NCBI RefSeq assembly: GCF_016862395.1
Contig: NZ_BOMW01000058.1
Location: forward strand, 22,954-86,953
Direction: 5' to 3'
DNA from: Actinoplanes siamensis
Lineage (GTDB): Bacteria; Actinomycetota; Actinomycetes; Mycobacteriales; Micromonosporaceae
Length of the DNA: 64,000 bases
Shown: positions 1 through 9,596 of the stretch, one piece after another
Position numbering within the stretch: position 1 is the stretch's first letter
How the letters are laid out: every line of letters starts with the position of its first letter
The notes under the pieces: model-generated
What the model saw: only the letters and a program-made list of their open reading frames with translations
Database searches by the model: none
What the model was told of the DNA's origin: nothing
Program-made: the position numbers and the translations under genes

Positions 1-486
1 CACCGGAAGGTCCGCTTCCGGTACGTCGGTGAGCCCGTTCTCGTCCATCGCGTTGTAGACCGCGAGCCGGGCGCCGTCGAACAGGAACTCGATCGCGTGC
101 AGCATCCGCGGCCGCCAGTCGGCCCGGGTGGTCCGCTCGATGATGTTGACCGCGCGCAGCGGCCGCCCGCGGGCGTTCCGCAACGCGGCGTGCGGGTCGG
201 GGCGCCAGTCGAAGTGCTCGTACATGTCGATCGGCACGGACATGTCGATCTGCTCCCAGGTGACCGCGCACTCGTCGAACTTGCGATGACTGATCTCCAC
301 ACGGGTCAGTCCGAAGTCGAGGATCACCGGGCCGTCGGCGAACCACCCGCGCTCGGCCACGTCCCAGAGCAGCCAGCTCGATCGCAGTCTGCGCCCGACG
401 AGTCGTACGAACATGTGCCGGTGGGTGGCGGCGAGGGCCTCGGCATCGTGATGCCACTCGGGTTTCCAGCCCTCGATAGCGAGCAC
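1..486 (-). CDS. Hypothetical protein, C-terminus cut by window edge
   Basis: An open reading frame of about 162 codons runs off the left edge, so the C-terminus is missing. It begins VLAIEGWKPEWHHDAEALAA and contains a Trp/Asp/His-rich segment (FDWRPDPHAALR). I do not recognise the family. The GTG at 486 is preferred over the GTG at 492 because the Shine-Dalgarno AAGGGA lies 8 nt before the former and only 2 nt before the latter. It lies downstream of the aldolase gene on the same strand, separated by a strong hairpin, so it is probably a separate transcript. Confidence 0.65.
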   Translation of the reverse strand, partial: MLAIEGWKPEWHHDAEALAATHRHMFVRLVGRRLRSSWLLWDVAERGWFADGPVILDFGLTRVEISHRKFDECAVTWEQIDMSVPIDMYEHFDWRPDPHAALRNARGRPLRAVNIIERTTRADWRPRMLHAIEFLFDGARLAVYNAMDENGLTDVPEADLPV

Positions 487-554
487 GATCACCGTCCCTT
501 GATCAAGACCGCACGATCGTACCCAGGTGGCTGTGCGGCCACGCAAGACGACAA

Positions 555-584
555 CGGCCGGTCCCCGCCATCGGGGGCCGGCCG
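555..584 (-). terminator. Intrinsic hairpin downstream of fbaA
   Basis: A 13-bp stem (one G-U pair) with a CCAT loop sits 39 bp past the fbaA stop. On the minus strand it is followed by TTGTCGTCTT. It probably ends the fbaA transcript. Confidence 0.7.
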
Positions 585-622
585 CGGCCGATCGGCTTAC
601 TTCGGCAGAGTGGTTCCCCGGC

Positions 623-1648
<1,026 letters not shown>

Positions 1649-1966
1649 CGTGCGCTCCTTGCTCTTTCGAACGGGCAGAGGGCAGGACCGCGCTGTCCTC
1701 CAGCAGGCAGTATTCCGCAGTTGCGGTGCGTAGCGGAAATCACCCCGAAACTCGCGCCCCGAACCTCCCCGGCGCGGGGTCATGTCCGTCCGTCTCCACC
1801 ATATCGCCCTGGTGGACGTCACTCTCCGCGGTGGCGGCCGGCGGACACGCTCGGTGATCAGGAGCCGAGGCCCCCGACCGGTGGACCGGTGCCGGTTTGT
1901 GCCGCGTCCGGATGGGCAAGCGCGCACCATGGGACAGCAACCGGCGACACGAGAAGGGAGCCGAGG
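1649..1966. promoter_or_regulatory. Divergent intergenic region, fbaA / small acidic gene
   Basis: This 318-bp region holds no convincing gene. It must contain the fbaA promoter (leftward) and the promoter of the small gene at 1967 (rightward). A short dyad, CCGCAGTTGCGG at 1715-1726, lies about 70 bp before fbaA. No confident -35/-10 pair was assigned. Confidence 0.4.
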
Positions 1967-2194
1967 ATGACCCGTCTGATGGACGAAGCGGACCTGGAGA
2001 CACCCGAGGTGGACGCCGCCGAACAGGCGACGAACGCGGTTCCGGCCTGGCCGGAGGAGGATCTCGACGAGGTCCCGGACCGGACCGGACCGGCGGCCGG
2101 CAACGGGCCCATGACTCCCGCCTTCGCCGAGGCCAGCGAGTGGGACGCCGAGGAACAGAACCGCGTCGTCGAGTTCGACGACGACTACCGCTGA
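1967..2194 (+). CDS. Small acidic protein, unknown function
   Basis: A 75-residue, strongly acidic protein (MTRLMDEADLETPEV to EFDDDYR) with no membrane segment or cysteine; about a third of residues are Asp or Glu. GAAGGGAG lies 6 nt before the ATG at 1967, which favours this start over the internal ATG at 1979. G/C-biased third positions support real coding. I do not recognise a family. It is followed closely by a perfect 11-bp hairpin (2201-2224), so it is a single-gene transcript. Confidence 0.7.
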   Translation: MTRLMDEADLETPEVDAAEQATNAVPAWPEEDLDEVPDRTGPAAGNGPMTPAFAEASEWDAEEQNRVVEFDDDYR

Positions 2195-2200
2195 CATCCC

Positions 2201-2224
2201 GGTCCGGGCCCCCGGGCCCGGACC
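2201..2224 (+). terminator. Intrinsic hairpin after small acidic gene
   Basis: A perfect 11-bp GC-rich inverted repeat with a CC spacer begins 7 bp after the stop of the 75-residue gene. No T-tract follows, which is common in high-GC actinobacteria. Confidence 0.65.
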
Positions 2225-2314
2225 ACCCACTCGTGCGCCGCCCGGCTCCCGGGTCGTCCACAGGGCGCGCTATTTCGATCGCACCGGACCGCCGGCGCTG
2301 TCACCATCGACGGC

Positions 2315-3676
2315 GTGCTGCTGACCGTGACGACGACCCACCGCCCCGCGACCGATCTGGGATACCTGCTGGTCAAACATCCTGACCGGGTCCACCAGTT
2401 CGACATGCCCACCGGCACCGCCTTCGTCATGTACCCGGAGGCCACCGACGACCGGTGCACCGCCGCGCTGCTGCTCGACGTCGATCCGCGACGGCTGCGC
2501 GCCCGCGCCGACGCCTTCGAGCTGAGTCAGTATGTGAACGATCGGCCGTACGCCGCCTCCAGTCTGCTGGCCAGCGCCCTCGCCAAGGTCTTCCGCAGCG
2601 CCCTGCGCGGCGCCTGCAAGGAGCGACCCGAGCTGGCCGCCGAGGCGATCCCGCTGGAGATCCGGGTGCCCGTGCTTCGCGGCGGAGCCGAGCTGGTCAC
2701 GCGCCTGTTCGCCCCGCTCGGGTGGACGGTGACCGCCACCGCGATCCCGCTGGAGCCGCAGATCGGCGGCGACAGCCGGTACGTCGACCTCCGGCTGGCC
2801 GGCACGCACCGGCTCGCCGACGCGCTGAACCATCTCTACGTGCTGCTCCCCGTCCTCGACGACGGCAAGCACTACTGGGTCGCCCCGGACGAGATCGAGA
2901 AACTGCTCCGGTCCGGCGCCGGCTGGCTCGCCGGCCACCCGGAGAAGGTGCTGATCGCCCGCCGCTACCTCGCGCACCGCAAGTCGCTGGCCACCACCGC
3001 GCTGGAGCTGCTCGACGCGGATCAGCCGGTCACCGAGGAGGAGTCGGAGCTGCCGGTGGCGCGCAAGGCGCCGCTCGCCGGGCAGCGCCGGGACGCGGTG
3101 ATCGCCGCGCTGGCCGAGGTCGGCGCGACCCGGGTGCTCGACCTGGGCTGCGGGCCGGGCGCGCTGCTCGGCGCCCTGCTCAAGGAGTCCCGGTTCACCG
3201 AGATCGTCGGCGCCGATGTCTCCGCCCGGGTGCTCGAGCAGGCGGCCCGCCGGCTGCGGCTGGAGCGGATGCCGCAGCGCCAGCGGGACCGGATCAAGCT
3301 GATCCAGACCGCGCTCACCTACCACGACGCCCGCCTCGGCGGCTACGACGCGGCAGTGCTGATGGAGGTGATCGAGCACGTCGACCTGCCCCGGCTCCCC
3401 GCCCTGGAGGCCAGCGTGTTCGGCGGCGCCCGGCCCGGCGCGGTCGTCGTGACCACGCCGAACGCGGAATACAACGTGCACTACCCCGGGCTCACCGGGA
3501 TGCGGCACTCGGACCACCGCTTCGAGTGGACCCGCGCCGAGTTCGCCGCCTGGGCACACCGCGTCGCCGAGCGCTACGACTACGCGGTGACCATCCGCGG
3601 CGTCGGTGATCCGGACGAGACCACCGGCGCGCCCACCCAGCTCGCCCTCTTCACCAGGACGGAGGTGACCGCATGA
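2315..3676 (+). CDS. hen1: 3'-terminal RNA ribose 2'-O-methyltransferase Hen1
   Basis: This 453-residue protein matches bacterial Hen1, which 2'-O-methylates the 3' end of a broken RNA before Pnkp reseals it, so that the repaired site resists re-cleavage. The N-terminal half is the Hen1-specific domain. The C-terminal half is a SAM methyltransferase with the SAM motif LDLGCGPG (about residues 275-282), the metal-binding EVIEH (about 351-355) and a later SDHRFEW His. It overlaps pnkp by 4 bp (ATGA), indicating translational coupling. No Shine-Dalgarno precedes the GTG; CACCAT lies 7 nt upstream, so a leaderless start is possible. Confidence 0.95.
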   Translation: MLLTVTTTHRPATDLGYLLVKHPDRVHQFDMPTGTAFVMYPEATDDRCTAALLLDVDPRRLRARADAFELSQYVNDRPYAASSLLASALAKVFRSALRGACKERPELAAEAIPLEIRVPVLRGGAELVTRLFAPLGWTVTATAIPLEPQIGGDSRYVDLRLAGTHRLADALNHLYVLLPVLDDGKHYWVAPDEIEKLLRSGAGWLAGHPEKVLIARRYLAHRKSLATTALELLDADQPVTEEESELPVARKAPLAGQRRDAVIAALAEVGATRVLDLGCGPGALLGALLKESRFTEIVGADVSARVLEQAARRLRLERMPQRQRDRIKLIQTALTYHDARLGGYDAAVLMEVIEHVDLPRLPALEASVFGGARPGAVVVTTPNAEYNVHYPGLTGMRHSDHRFEWTRAEFAAWAHRVAERYDYAVTIRGVGDPDETTGAPTQLALFTRTEVTA

Positions 3677-6165
3677 TCGACATTCCGGAGCTCAGCCTGG
3701 TCGCGCTCGTCGGCATCTCCGGATCCGGCAAGTCGACGTTCGCGCGCACCCACTTCGCGCCCACCCAGGTGCTCTCCTCGGACTTCTTCCGCGGCCTGGT
3801 CGCCGACGACGAGAACGACCAGTCCGCCTCCGCCGAAGCCTTCGACGCGCTGCACTACGTCGCCGGCAAGCGGCTGGCCGCCGGCCGGCTCACCGTGGTG
3901 GACGCGACAAACCTGCAGCCGCACGGGCGGGCCGCGCTGATCAAGCTGGCCCGGGAGTTCGACGTGCTGCCGGTGGCGATCGTCCTGGACGTGCCCGAGT
4001 CGCTGGCCTGGGAGCGCACACAGGCCCGGCCGGACCGCACGTTCGATCGCCGGGTCCTCACCCGGATGCAGCGTGACCTGCGGCGTTCGCTGGGCCAGCT
4101 GGCCCGCGAGGGGTTCCGCAAGGTGCACGTGCTGCGCGGCCCCGAGGAGATCGCCGCCGCCGGGATCCGCTACGAGAAGCTGTTCAACGACCGGCGCGAC
4201 GAGCACGGGCCGTTCGACATCGTCGGCGACGTGCACGGCTGCCGCGCCGAGCTGGAGACGCTGCTCGGCAAGCTGGGCTGGGAGCTGGTCCGCGACGACG
4301 CGGGCCGCCCGGTCGACGCCGTGCACCCGACCGGCCGCACCGCCGTCTTCGTCGGTGACCTGGTCGACCGCGGGCCGGACTCGCCGGGCGTGCTGCGGCT
4401 GGTGATGGGCATGGTGGCGGCCGGCCACGCGATCTGCGTGCCGGGCAACCACGAGCAGAAGCTGGCCCGCAAGCTGAACGGGCGCAACGTCCAGCTCACC
4501 CACGGCCTGCCGGAGACGCTGGAGCAGCTCGCCGCCGAACCGGAGGAGTTCGTCCAGCGGGTGCGGACCTTCATCGAGGGACTGGTCAGCCATTACGTGC
4601 TGGACGACGGCAAGCTGGTGGTCGCGCACGCCGGGCTGAAGGAGGCGTACCAGGGGCGGGCGTCCGGCCGGGTGCGCAGCTTCGCGCTGTACGGCGAGAC
4701 GACCGGCGAGACCGACGAGTACGGCCTGCCCGTGCGCTACCCGTGGGCGCAGGAATACCGCGGTTCCGCCACCGTCGTCTACGGCCACGTCCCCACCCCG
4801 CGCCCGGAGTGGATCAACAACACCATCTGCCTGGACACCGGCTGCGTCTTCGGCGGCGCGCTGACCGCGCTCCGCTGGCCCGAGCGCGAGCTGGTCGACA
4901 CCCCCGCCGCGAAGGAGTACTACGCGCCCGTCCGGCCGCTCCTCACGGCCGGGGCCGAGCCCGACCGCGGGCTCGACATCGCTGATGTCACCGGCCGCAA
5001 ACACCTCGATTACGGGTACGGGCGGACCACCGTCCCCGCCGAGAACGCCGCGGCCGCCCTGGAGGTGATGGGTCGGTTCGCGGTCGACCCGGAGACCCTG
5101 GTGTGGCTGCCGCCGACGATGGCGCCGTGCTCCAGCTCGACAGTCGAGGGGTTCCTGGAGCACCCGTCGTCGGCCTTCGCCGACCTGCGCGAGGCCGGAG
5201 TCGACCGGGTGGTCTGCGAGGAGAAGCACATGGGCTCCCGGGCCGTGGTGCGGATCTCGGCGTCCGGCGCCGGCGACGCGATCTGGACCCGGACCGGGAG
5301 GCCGTTCTTCGGGCCGGAGCTGGACCAGCCGCTGCTGGCCCGGGTGCGGACCGCGATCGGGCCGATCCTGGCCGAGCTGGAAACCGAGTGGCTGCTGCTC
5401 GACGCCGAGCTGCTGCCCTGGTCGGCGAAGGCGGGCAGCCTGATCCGGGACCACTACGCCGGCGTGGGGGCGGCCGGCCGGACCGCGCTGCCGGCCGTGC
5501 TGGACGTGCTGCACCGGTCGGCGGCACGCGGGCTGGACGTCGCCGCCCTGCGGGACCGGATCGAGCTGCGCTCCTCGGAGATCGACTGTTACTCGGCGGC
5601 CTACCGGTCGTACGTGAAACCGACCGAAGGTCTGCGGGGCGTCACGCTCGCGCCGTTCGCGGTGCTGGCCGGCGCCGGGGTCTCGTTCGCCCGTAAGGAT
5701 CACGGCTGGCACCTGGGGATCGCCGACCGGCTCGTCGCCACCGACCCGGACCTGTTCACGCCGACCCGGCGGATGGTGGTCGACCTGGCCGACCCGGCTG
5801 CCGAGGCGGAGGCCACCGAGTGGTGGCTGACGCTGACCGGGACCGGTGGCGAGGGCATGGTGGTGAAGCCGTACTCCGGCCTCGCCGCGGTGGACGGCAG
5901 GGGCCGGTTGGTGCAGCCGGGCGTGAAGTGCCGCGGCCGGGAGTATCTGCGGATCATCTACGGCCCGGAGTACACCCGCCCCGAGCTGCTGGACCAGCTG
6001 CGCCGGCGCAACCTGGGCCGCAAGCGCAACCTGGCCCTGCGCGAGCACGGGCTGGGCCTGGCGGCGCTGGACAGGCTGGCCGAGGGCGCGCCGGCGTGGC
6101 GGGTGCACGAGCTGGTCTTCGCGATCCTGGCGGCCGAGTCGGAGCCGGTCGACCCGCGTCTCTGA
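3673..6165 (+). CDS. pnkp: Polynucleotide kinase-phosphatase (RNA end-healing and ligase-like)
   Basis: This 830-residue, three-module protein partners with Hen1 in RNA repair. Module 1 is a 5'-kinase with P-loop GISGSGKST (residues 14-22). Module 2, from about residue 180, is a calcineurin-like phosphatase with DVHGC, GDLVDRGPDS, GNHEQ, a VAHAG His and YGHVP. Module 3 is an adenylyltransferase/ligase with nucleotidyl-lysine motif EEKHMGSR (Lys518), GGEGMVVKPY and a C-terminal VKCRGREYLRIIYGPEY. All expected catalytic residues are present and the length is near that of the Clostridium thermocellum enzyme (about 870). It starts inside the hen1 stop codon, and a 14-bp hairpin follows. Confidence 0.96.
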   Translation: MIDIPELSLVALVGISGSGKSTFARTHFAPTQVLSSDFFRGLVADDENDQSASAEAFDALHYVAGKRLAAGRLTVVDATNLQPHGRAALIKLAREFDVLPVAIVLDVPESLAWERTQARPDRTFDRRVLTRMQRDLRRSLGQLAREGFRKVHVLRGPEEIAAAGIRYEKLFNDRRDEHGPFDIVGDVHGCRAELETLLGKLGWELVRDDAGRPVDAVHPTGRTAVFVGDLVDRGPDSPGVLRLVMGMVAAGHAICVPGNHEQKLARKLNGRNVQLTHGLPETLEQLAAEPEEFVQRVRTFIEGLVSHYVLDDGKLVVAHAGLKEAYQGRASGRVRSFALYGETTGETDEYGLPVRYPWAQEYRGSATVVYGHVPTPRPEWINNTICLDTGCVFGGALTALRWPERELVDTPAAKEYYAPVRPLLTAGAEPDRGLDIADVTGRKHLDYGYGRTTVPAENAAAALEVMGRFAVDPETLVWLPPTMAPCSSSTVEGFLEHPSSAFADLREAGVDRVVCEEKHMGSRAVVRISASGAGDAIWTRTGRPFFGPELDQPLLARVRTAIGPILAELETEWLLLDAELLPWSAKAGSLIRDHYAGVGAAGRTALPAVLDVLHRSAARGLDVAALRDRIELRSSEIDCYSAAYRSYVKPTEGLRGVTLAPFAVLAGAGVSFARKDHGWHLGIADRLVATDPDLFTPTRRMVVDLADPAAEAEATEWWLTLTGTGGEGMVVKPYSGLAAVDGRGRLVQPGVKCRGREYLRIIYGPEYTRPELLDQLRRRNLGRKRNLALREHGLGLAALDRLAEGAPAWRVHELVFAILAAESEPVDPRL

Positions 6166-6172
6166 GCACCTC

Positions 6173-6207
6173 ACCGGGCGCCGGCCGAGCACCGGCCGGC
6201 GCCCGGT
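6173..6207 (+). terminator. Terminator of the hen1-pnkp operon
   Basis: A perfect 14-bp stem with a 7-nt loop starts 8 bp after the pnkp stop codon. Confidence 0.8.
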
Positions 6208-6249
6208 CCCTCGTCCGTGCGCACCGGGTATCCACAGCTGTCGTACAGG

Positions 6250-6276
6250 TTGGGCCCGCCGCCGGGCCGGTACCCT
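6250..6276 (+). promoter_or_regulatory. Putative leaderless promoter of the DedA gene
   Basis: TACCCT at 6271-6276 stands 7 nt before the GTG start at 6284, the distance at which transcription would begin on the start codon itself. A weak -35 (TTGGGC, 6250-6255) lies 15 bp upstream of the hexamer. Confidence 0.5.
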
Positions 6277-6283
6277 GCTACCC

Positions 6284-7102
6284 GTGGACATCCGTGCGCT
6301 CACCGAGCAGCTCGCCCTGAACCCGATGGACCCGAAGGACCTGCTGCACACCTTCGGGCTGTACGGGGTGTGGGCCATCCTCTTCGCGGAGACCGGCCTG
6401 CTGGTCGGCTTCTTCTTCCCAGGTGACTCGCTGCTGTTCCTGGCTGGCATCGCCGCGTCCCCGGTGGCCGACGCGATCTTCGGCGACGGCACCCGGATGT
6501 CGCTGACCGGCCTGCTGATCGGCGCCCCGGTCTGTGCGATCGCCGGCGCCCAGTTCGGTCACTGGCTCGGCGCCCGGTACGGGCGGAAGATGTTCGAGCG
6601 CCCCGACTCCAAGCTGTTCAAGCGGGAGCACGTGGCCAAGGCGGAGTACTACTTCCAGAAGTTCGGCCCGGCCAAGGCGGTGGTGCTGGCCCGCTTCATC
6701 CCGATCGTCCGGACGTTCCTGAACCCGGTGGCCGGGACGTTGGGCATGCCGGCCCGCCAGTTCTTCCTGTGGAACGTGATCGGTGGCATCCTCTGGACCG
6801 ACGGCGTGCTCCTGATCGGGTACGCGCTCGCCAAGCAGATCTACGACGCCATCGGCGACAAGATCGACCACTACATCCTGCCCGTCGTGGTGATCATCGT
6901 GCTGCTCTCGGCGCTGCCGATCTTCATCGAGATGCTGCGGGAGCGGAAGGCGAAGAAGAACGGCACGCACTCCGGCCCGCAGCCGGCCGCGGCGGTCGGC
7001 GTGGTCGCCGCCGCCAGCATCGCCGGCCTCGCCGAGGCGGCGGCCCACCACGATGACGACGAGAACGACCGGAACCGGCGGCCGCGTTCGCACCGCGCCT
7101 GA
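6284..7102 (+). CDS. DedA family membrane protein
   Basis: This 272-residue protein is of the DedA (SNARE-associated/VTT) family, linked elsewhere to undecaprenyl phosphate or phospholipid translocation and membrane homeostasis. Visible features are the amphipathic N-terminal region, the ETG...FFPGDSLLFLAG motif, GAPVCAIAGAQFGHWLGARYG, the FxRFIPIVRT...NPVAGTLGM signature and two C-terminal helices including YILPVVVIIVLLSALPIF. A charged, Ala/His-rich cytoplasmic tail follows. No Shine-Dalgarno is seen before the GTG, consistent with a leaderless mRNA. The substrate cannot be told from sequence. Confidence 0.9.
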   Translation: MDIRALTEQLALNPMDPKDLLHTFGLYGVWAILFAETGLLVGFFFPGDSLLFLAGIAASPVADAIFGDGTRMSLTGLLIGAPVCAIAGAQFGHWLGARYGRKMFERPDSKLFKREHVAKAEYYFQKFGPAKAVVLARFIPIVRTFLNPVAGTLGMPARQFFLWNVIGGILWTDGVLLIGYALAKQIYDAIGDKIDHYILPVVVIIVLLSALPIFIEMLRERKAKKNGTHSGPQPAAAVGVVAAASIAGLAEAAAHHDDDENDRNRRPRSHRA

Positions 7103-7117
7103 TTCGCAGTCCACCAC

Positions 7118-7150
7118 TCGGCCGGCTCTGGAGCCTCCAGGGCCGGCCGA
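7118..7150 (+). terminator. Terminator of the DedA gene
   Basis: A 15-bp stem (one G-U pair) with a GCC loop, 16 bp after the stop codon. Confidence 0.8.
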
Positions 7151-7380
7151 CGTGTTCCCGCCCCGGCGCGATCCGGACGCCTCGCCGTTGCCCTTCTCCG
7201 GGCCGTCTGCTCGCCGAGAGCTCGGCACGCGGCGCCGCCCGAGCTCGATCCGTGCCCGCGGGCCGACTCACGGCCGGGTCCTCCCGGCTTGGCCTGCCCT
7301 GCCGGGCGGTGCCCCGGATTCTGGGTCTTCCGGCTTCCGGACCTTCTTTTCCCTCTTTCGCGCGATCTCGGAAACGAAAA

Positions 7381-7403
7381 GAGCCCGGCCAGGGGCCGGG
7401 CTC
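7381..7403 (-). terminator. Intrinsic terminator, minus strand
   Basis: A perfect 10-bp stem with a 3-nt loop; read on the minus strand it is followed by TTTTCGTTTC, a true U-tract. It lies about 200 bp beyond the stop of the leftward aldolase/adducin gene and is its most likely terminator. Confidence 0.75.
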
Positions 7404-7602
7404 AGGTGACTCCAGCGAGCCGCCGCGGTCCGCGCTCGGGAGGACGCGGCGCAACCGGCCGGGCGCCGTTCTCGGGGGAGGCGATCCAGCCGGCTGGCGG
7501 CCGATCTCCAGGGGACCCGATCCAGTGGGCCGGTGGCCGGGCTCGGGCGACGCGATCCAGCCGGCCTCAGGGACGGCCGGCTGGCAGCGTCTGCGGGTCC
7601 GC
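7404..7602. repeat. Long 3' UTR with three degenerate repeats
   Basis: No gene is visible between the aldolase stop and its terminator. Three copies of a CGATCCAG-containing unit (starting near 7482, 7518 and 7553, spacing 36 and 35 bp) form a degenerate tandem repeat. On the transcript of the leftward gene these would lie in the 3' UTR. Confidence 0.5.
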
Positions 7603-8280
7603 TCAGACGGTGGTGACCGCGGCAGGCCCGGAAATCCGGTCCAGGAACTCCTCCGGGCAGTCCCGGAGGTTCTCCAACCGGCCGGCGACCAGCGCCTGGT
7701 ACGTCAGCGCGGCCGCCTCCTCGAGGTTGCGGGCGCGCTTGTGCGCCAGTTCCACCGAGTCGCCCATCACCACGCAACCGTGCTGGCTCAACACCAGGCA
7801 GTCGGTCCCGTCCGCGGCCATGGCCGCGGTCAGCGCGGCGAGCTCGGTAGTGCCCGGCAGCCGGAACGGCACTGTCGACACACGCCGCAGGTAGAACGCG
7901 TGGTCGGTGGTGACGATCCGGATGTGCTCACCCAACGCGTCCAGCAGCAGCGCCGTCTGCGGGTGCAGGTGCACCACGGCGTTGACGTCCGGGCGGGCAC
8001 GGTAGAGCGCGAGATGCAACGCCAGCTCGCTGGTCGGCTCGATGCGCGGCGGCGGCAGGGCGCCGATCGTCGCGAGCTCGCCGTCCGTGACGCGAACCGG
8101 CGCGAAACTGGCCCGGCTCAGCCGGTCGAGCCAGGCGCCACTCGCGGTCACCCAGATGGCGTCCTCGTCGGGAATCCGGGCGGACAGATTGCCGCCGGAG
8201 CCGCAGACAAGTCCGGCCTGGACCACGTCGTAACCCACGTGCGCGAGCTGATCACGCAGGTCACCGGGCACGTAGTTCAC
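7603..8280 (-). CDS. Class II aldolase/adducin family protein
   Basis: A 225-residue zinc-dependent class II aldolase/adducin fold protein, the family of L-fuculose-phosphate aldolase and L-ribulose-5-phosphate 4-epimerase. Seen are GSGGNLSARI (phosphate-binding region), EPTSELALH with the catalytic/zinc Glu, VVHLHP with two zinc His, and SQHGCVV with the third His. The GTG at 8280 follows AGGAGGAACAG. The exact substrate is not decidable: neighbouring genes are not sugar catabolic genes. The leftward ArsR gene lies upstream, separated by a 12-bp hairpin. Confidence 0.9.
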   Translation of the reverse strand: MNYVPGDLRDQLAHVGYDVVQAGLVCGSGGNLSARIPDEDAIWVTASGAWLDRLSRASFAPVRVTDGELATIGALPPPRIEPTSELALHLALYRARPDVNAVVHLHPQTALLLDALGEHIRIVTTDHAFYLRRVSTVPFRLPGTTELAALTAAMAADGTDCLVLSQHGCVVMGDSVELAHKRARNLEEAAALTYQALVAGRLENLRDCPEEFLDRISGPAAVTTV

Positions 8281-8326
8281 CTGTTCCTCCTCGTTTCGCC
8301 AGGGGTGGCCAGGGAAGAGGTCCTCG

Positions 8327-8364
8327 GCCTGGCGTCACGCCCCCATGTTCCAGTGACGCCAGGC
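8327..8364 (-). terminator. Hairpin between arsR-like and aldolase genes
   Basis: A perfect 12-bp inverted repeat with a 14-nt loop, placed 13 bp past the stop of the ArsR-type gene on the minus strand and before the aldolase start. Confidence 0.6.
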
Positions 8365-8376
8365 AATGCCCACCGA

Positions 8377-8754
8377 TCAGCGCGCCTTCTTGGTCGCCCG
8401 CTTGCGGGGCGGCGTCAGCAGGTCCGCGATGGTCGCGATGGCGGTCGGCACCAGGCGGTAGTACGCCCAGACTCCCCGCTTCTCGCGCTCCAGCAGACCC
8501 GCCTCGGTCAGGATCCGCAGGTGGTGACTCACGGTCGGCTGCGACAGCCCCAGGGGAGCTGTCAGGTCGCAGACACAGGCCTCACCGTCCGTCGCGGACT
8601 GAATAAGGCTGAGCAGCCGCAGCCGTGCCGGGTCGGCGAGCGCCTTCAGCACTCCCGCCAGGCGCTCGGCGTCGGCGCGTTCAATCGGCTCGCCGGCAAG
8701 CGGCGAGATCTGAGGCATCGTCATTTCCGCCAACGCAGTTCCCACGATCTCCAT
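8377..8754 (-). CDS. ArsR/SmtB family winged-helix regulator
   Basis: A 125-residue (from this start) winged-helix repressor. RLRLLSLIQS, the metal-site-like ACVCDLT with two Cys, and the recognition helix region LSQPTVSHHLRILTEAGLLEREKRGVWAYYRLV are typical of ArsR-type metalloid sensors; the C-terminus is basic (RKRATKKAR). The start is uncertain: ATG 8754 abuts an AAGG, and GTG 8745 or the internal ATGs near 8721-8724 are also possible. No metal transporter or arsenate gene adjoins it, so its target is unknown. Confidence 0.88.
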   Translation of the reverse strand: MEIVGTALAEMTMPQISPLAGEPIERADAERLAGVLKALADPARLRLLSLIQSATDGEACVCDLTAPLGLSQPTVSHHLRILTEAGLLEREKRGVWAYYRLVPTAIATIADLLTPPRKRATKKAR

Positions 8755-9596
8755 CCTTCCACCAACTGCATCGATTCTCCTGCATGTGAGCAGGAACGAA
8801 CCGGCTAACTTTCAGGCCGTAAGGCCGACATCGAGCACCGTGTCGGTCAACCGCCGACGCGGGCCGGAACCCCGTACCGCGTCACCCATCCGATCAACCT
8901 TTCCGCCCGCACCGACTTCGGTCTCTGCCTCCTGCAACGCCTCAGCCGCCACTTGGTCGCTACCCATCCGTGTCGAGCTCTCGATCCCCTTCTCGGGAGT
9001 GAGCCAACCCACATTGTCAATTCATCGATTGTTTCGGTTCACCGATCCAGGCGATGACTCGGCACGGAACGCGTCGACACCATCACGCCACGCTGCGCGA
9101 TCAACGGGTCGCTACGCGCCTCACGACCCGATGAAAGCACGACGCCACGCTGTGCGACGGGCAATTCAGTGATGAATTTACCCAGGTCGTGCCGTGCCTC
9201 CATGACATCGAGCGTACTGGCTTGAAGGAAACCGGAATCTTTCGCCCCGCCGGGGCGGAACGGAACTATTGACCCAGGGCTCTACATGGCTCTGTAAAGA
9301 AGGTTTACCGATCGGACAACGGATCTCGACCTTTCCGGCGACCATAGATGCAGCTCAAAGCAGCCAACACCGCCACGGTACCCATCCGCCCCTCAAGATG
9401 ACCTGGTAGCCGCGCTGTGAGACTGCTGTGAACCCCGCCAATCACGTTTGTCCGTCCAGGCGAAAACACCCACCGGACGGCCGATCTCGTGCTATCCGGA
9501 CAGCCGATCGAGTGAAGGCGAAGGAAACCGTCTGTACCCGTTCGAGTGACCCACAGTTGTCGATACCGATCCGGATCTAGGCAGGCTTCCGCATGG
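8755..9596. other. 842-bp gene-poor stretch
   Basis: No convincing gene is seen. A minus-strand frame at 8812-9012 (66 codons, GTG start) has G-rich first positions and could be a small gene or remnant, but it lacks a Shine-Dalgarno. A short hairpin (CGCCCC-GCC-GGGGCG) lies at about 9244. A TTGACC followed about 18 bp later by TGTAAA near 9270-9297 could be a rightward promoter, but no gene follows it. Confidence 0.4.

Noticed and set aside
3580..6492. 970-codon open frame opposite hen1-pnkp
   Set aside because: A shadow frame created by G/C third positions of pnkp. The translation is Arg/Gln/Gly/Val-rich without domains, while the plus strand has complete catalytic motifs.
8786..9172. 128-codon plus-strand frame
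   Set aside because: Ser/Arg/Pro-rich translation, no ribosome site and no codon bias; left as intergenic.
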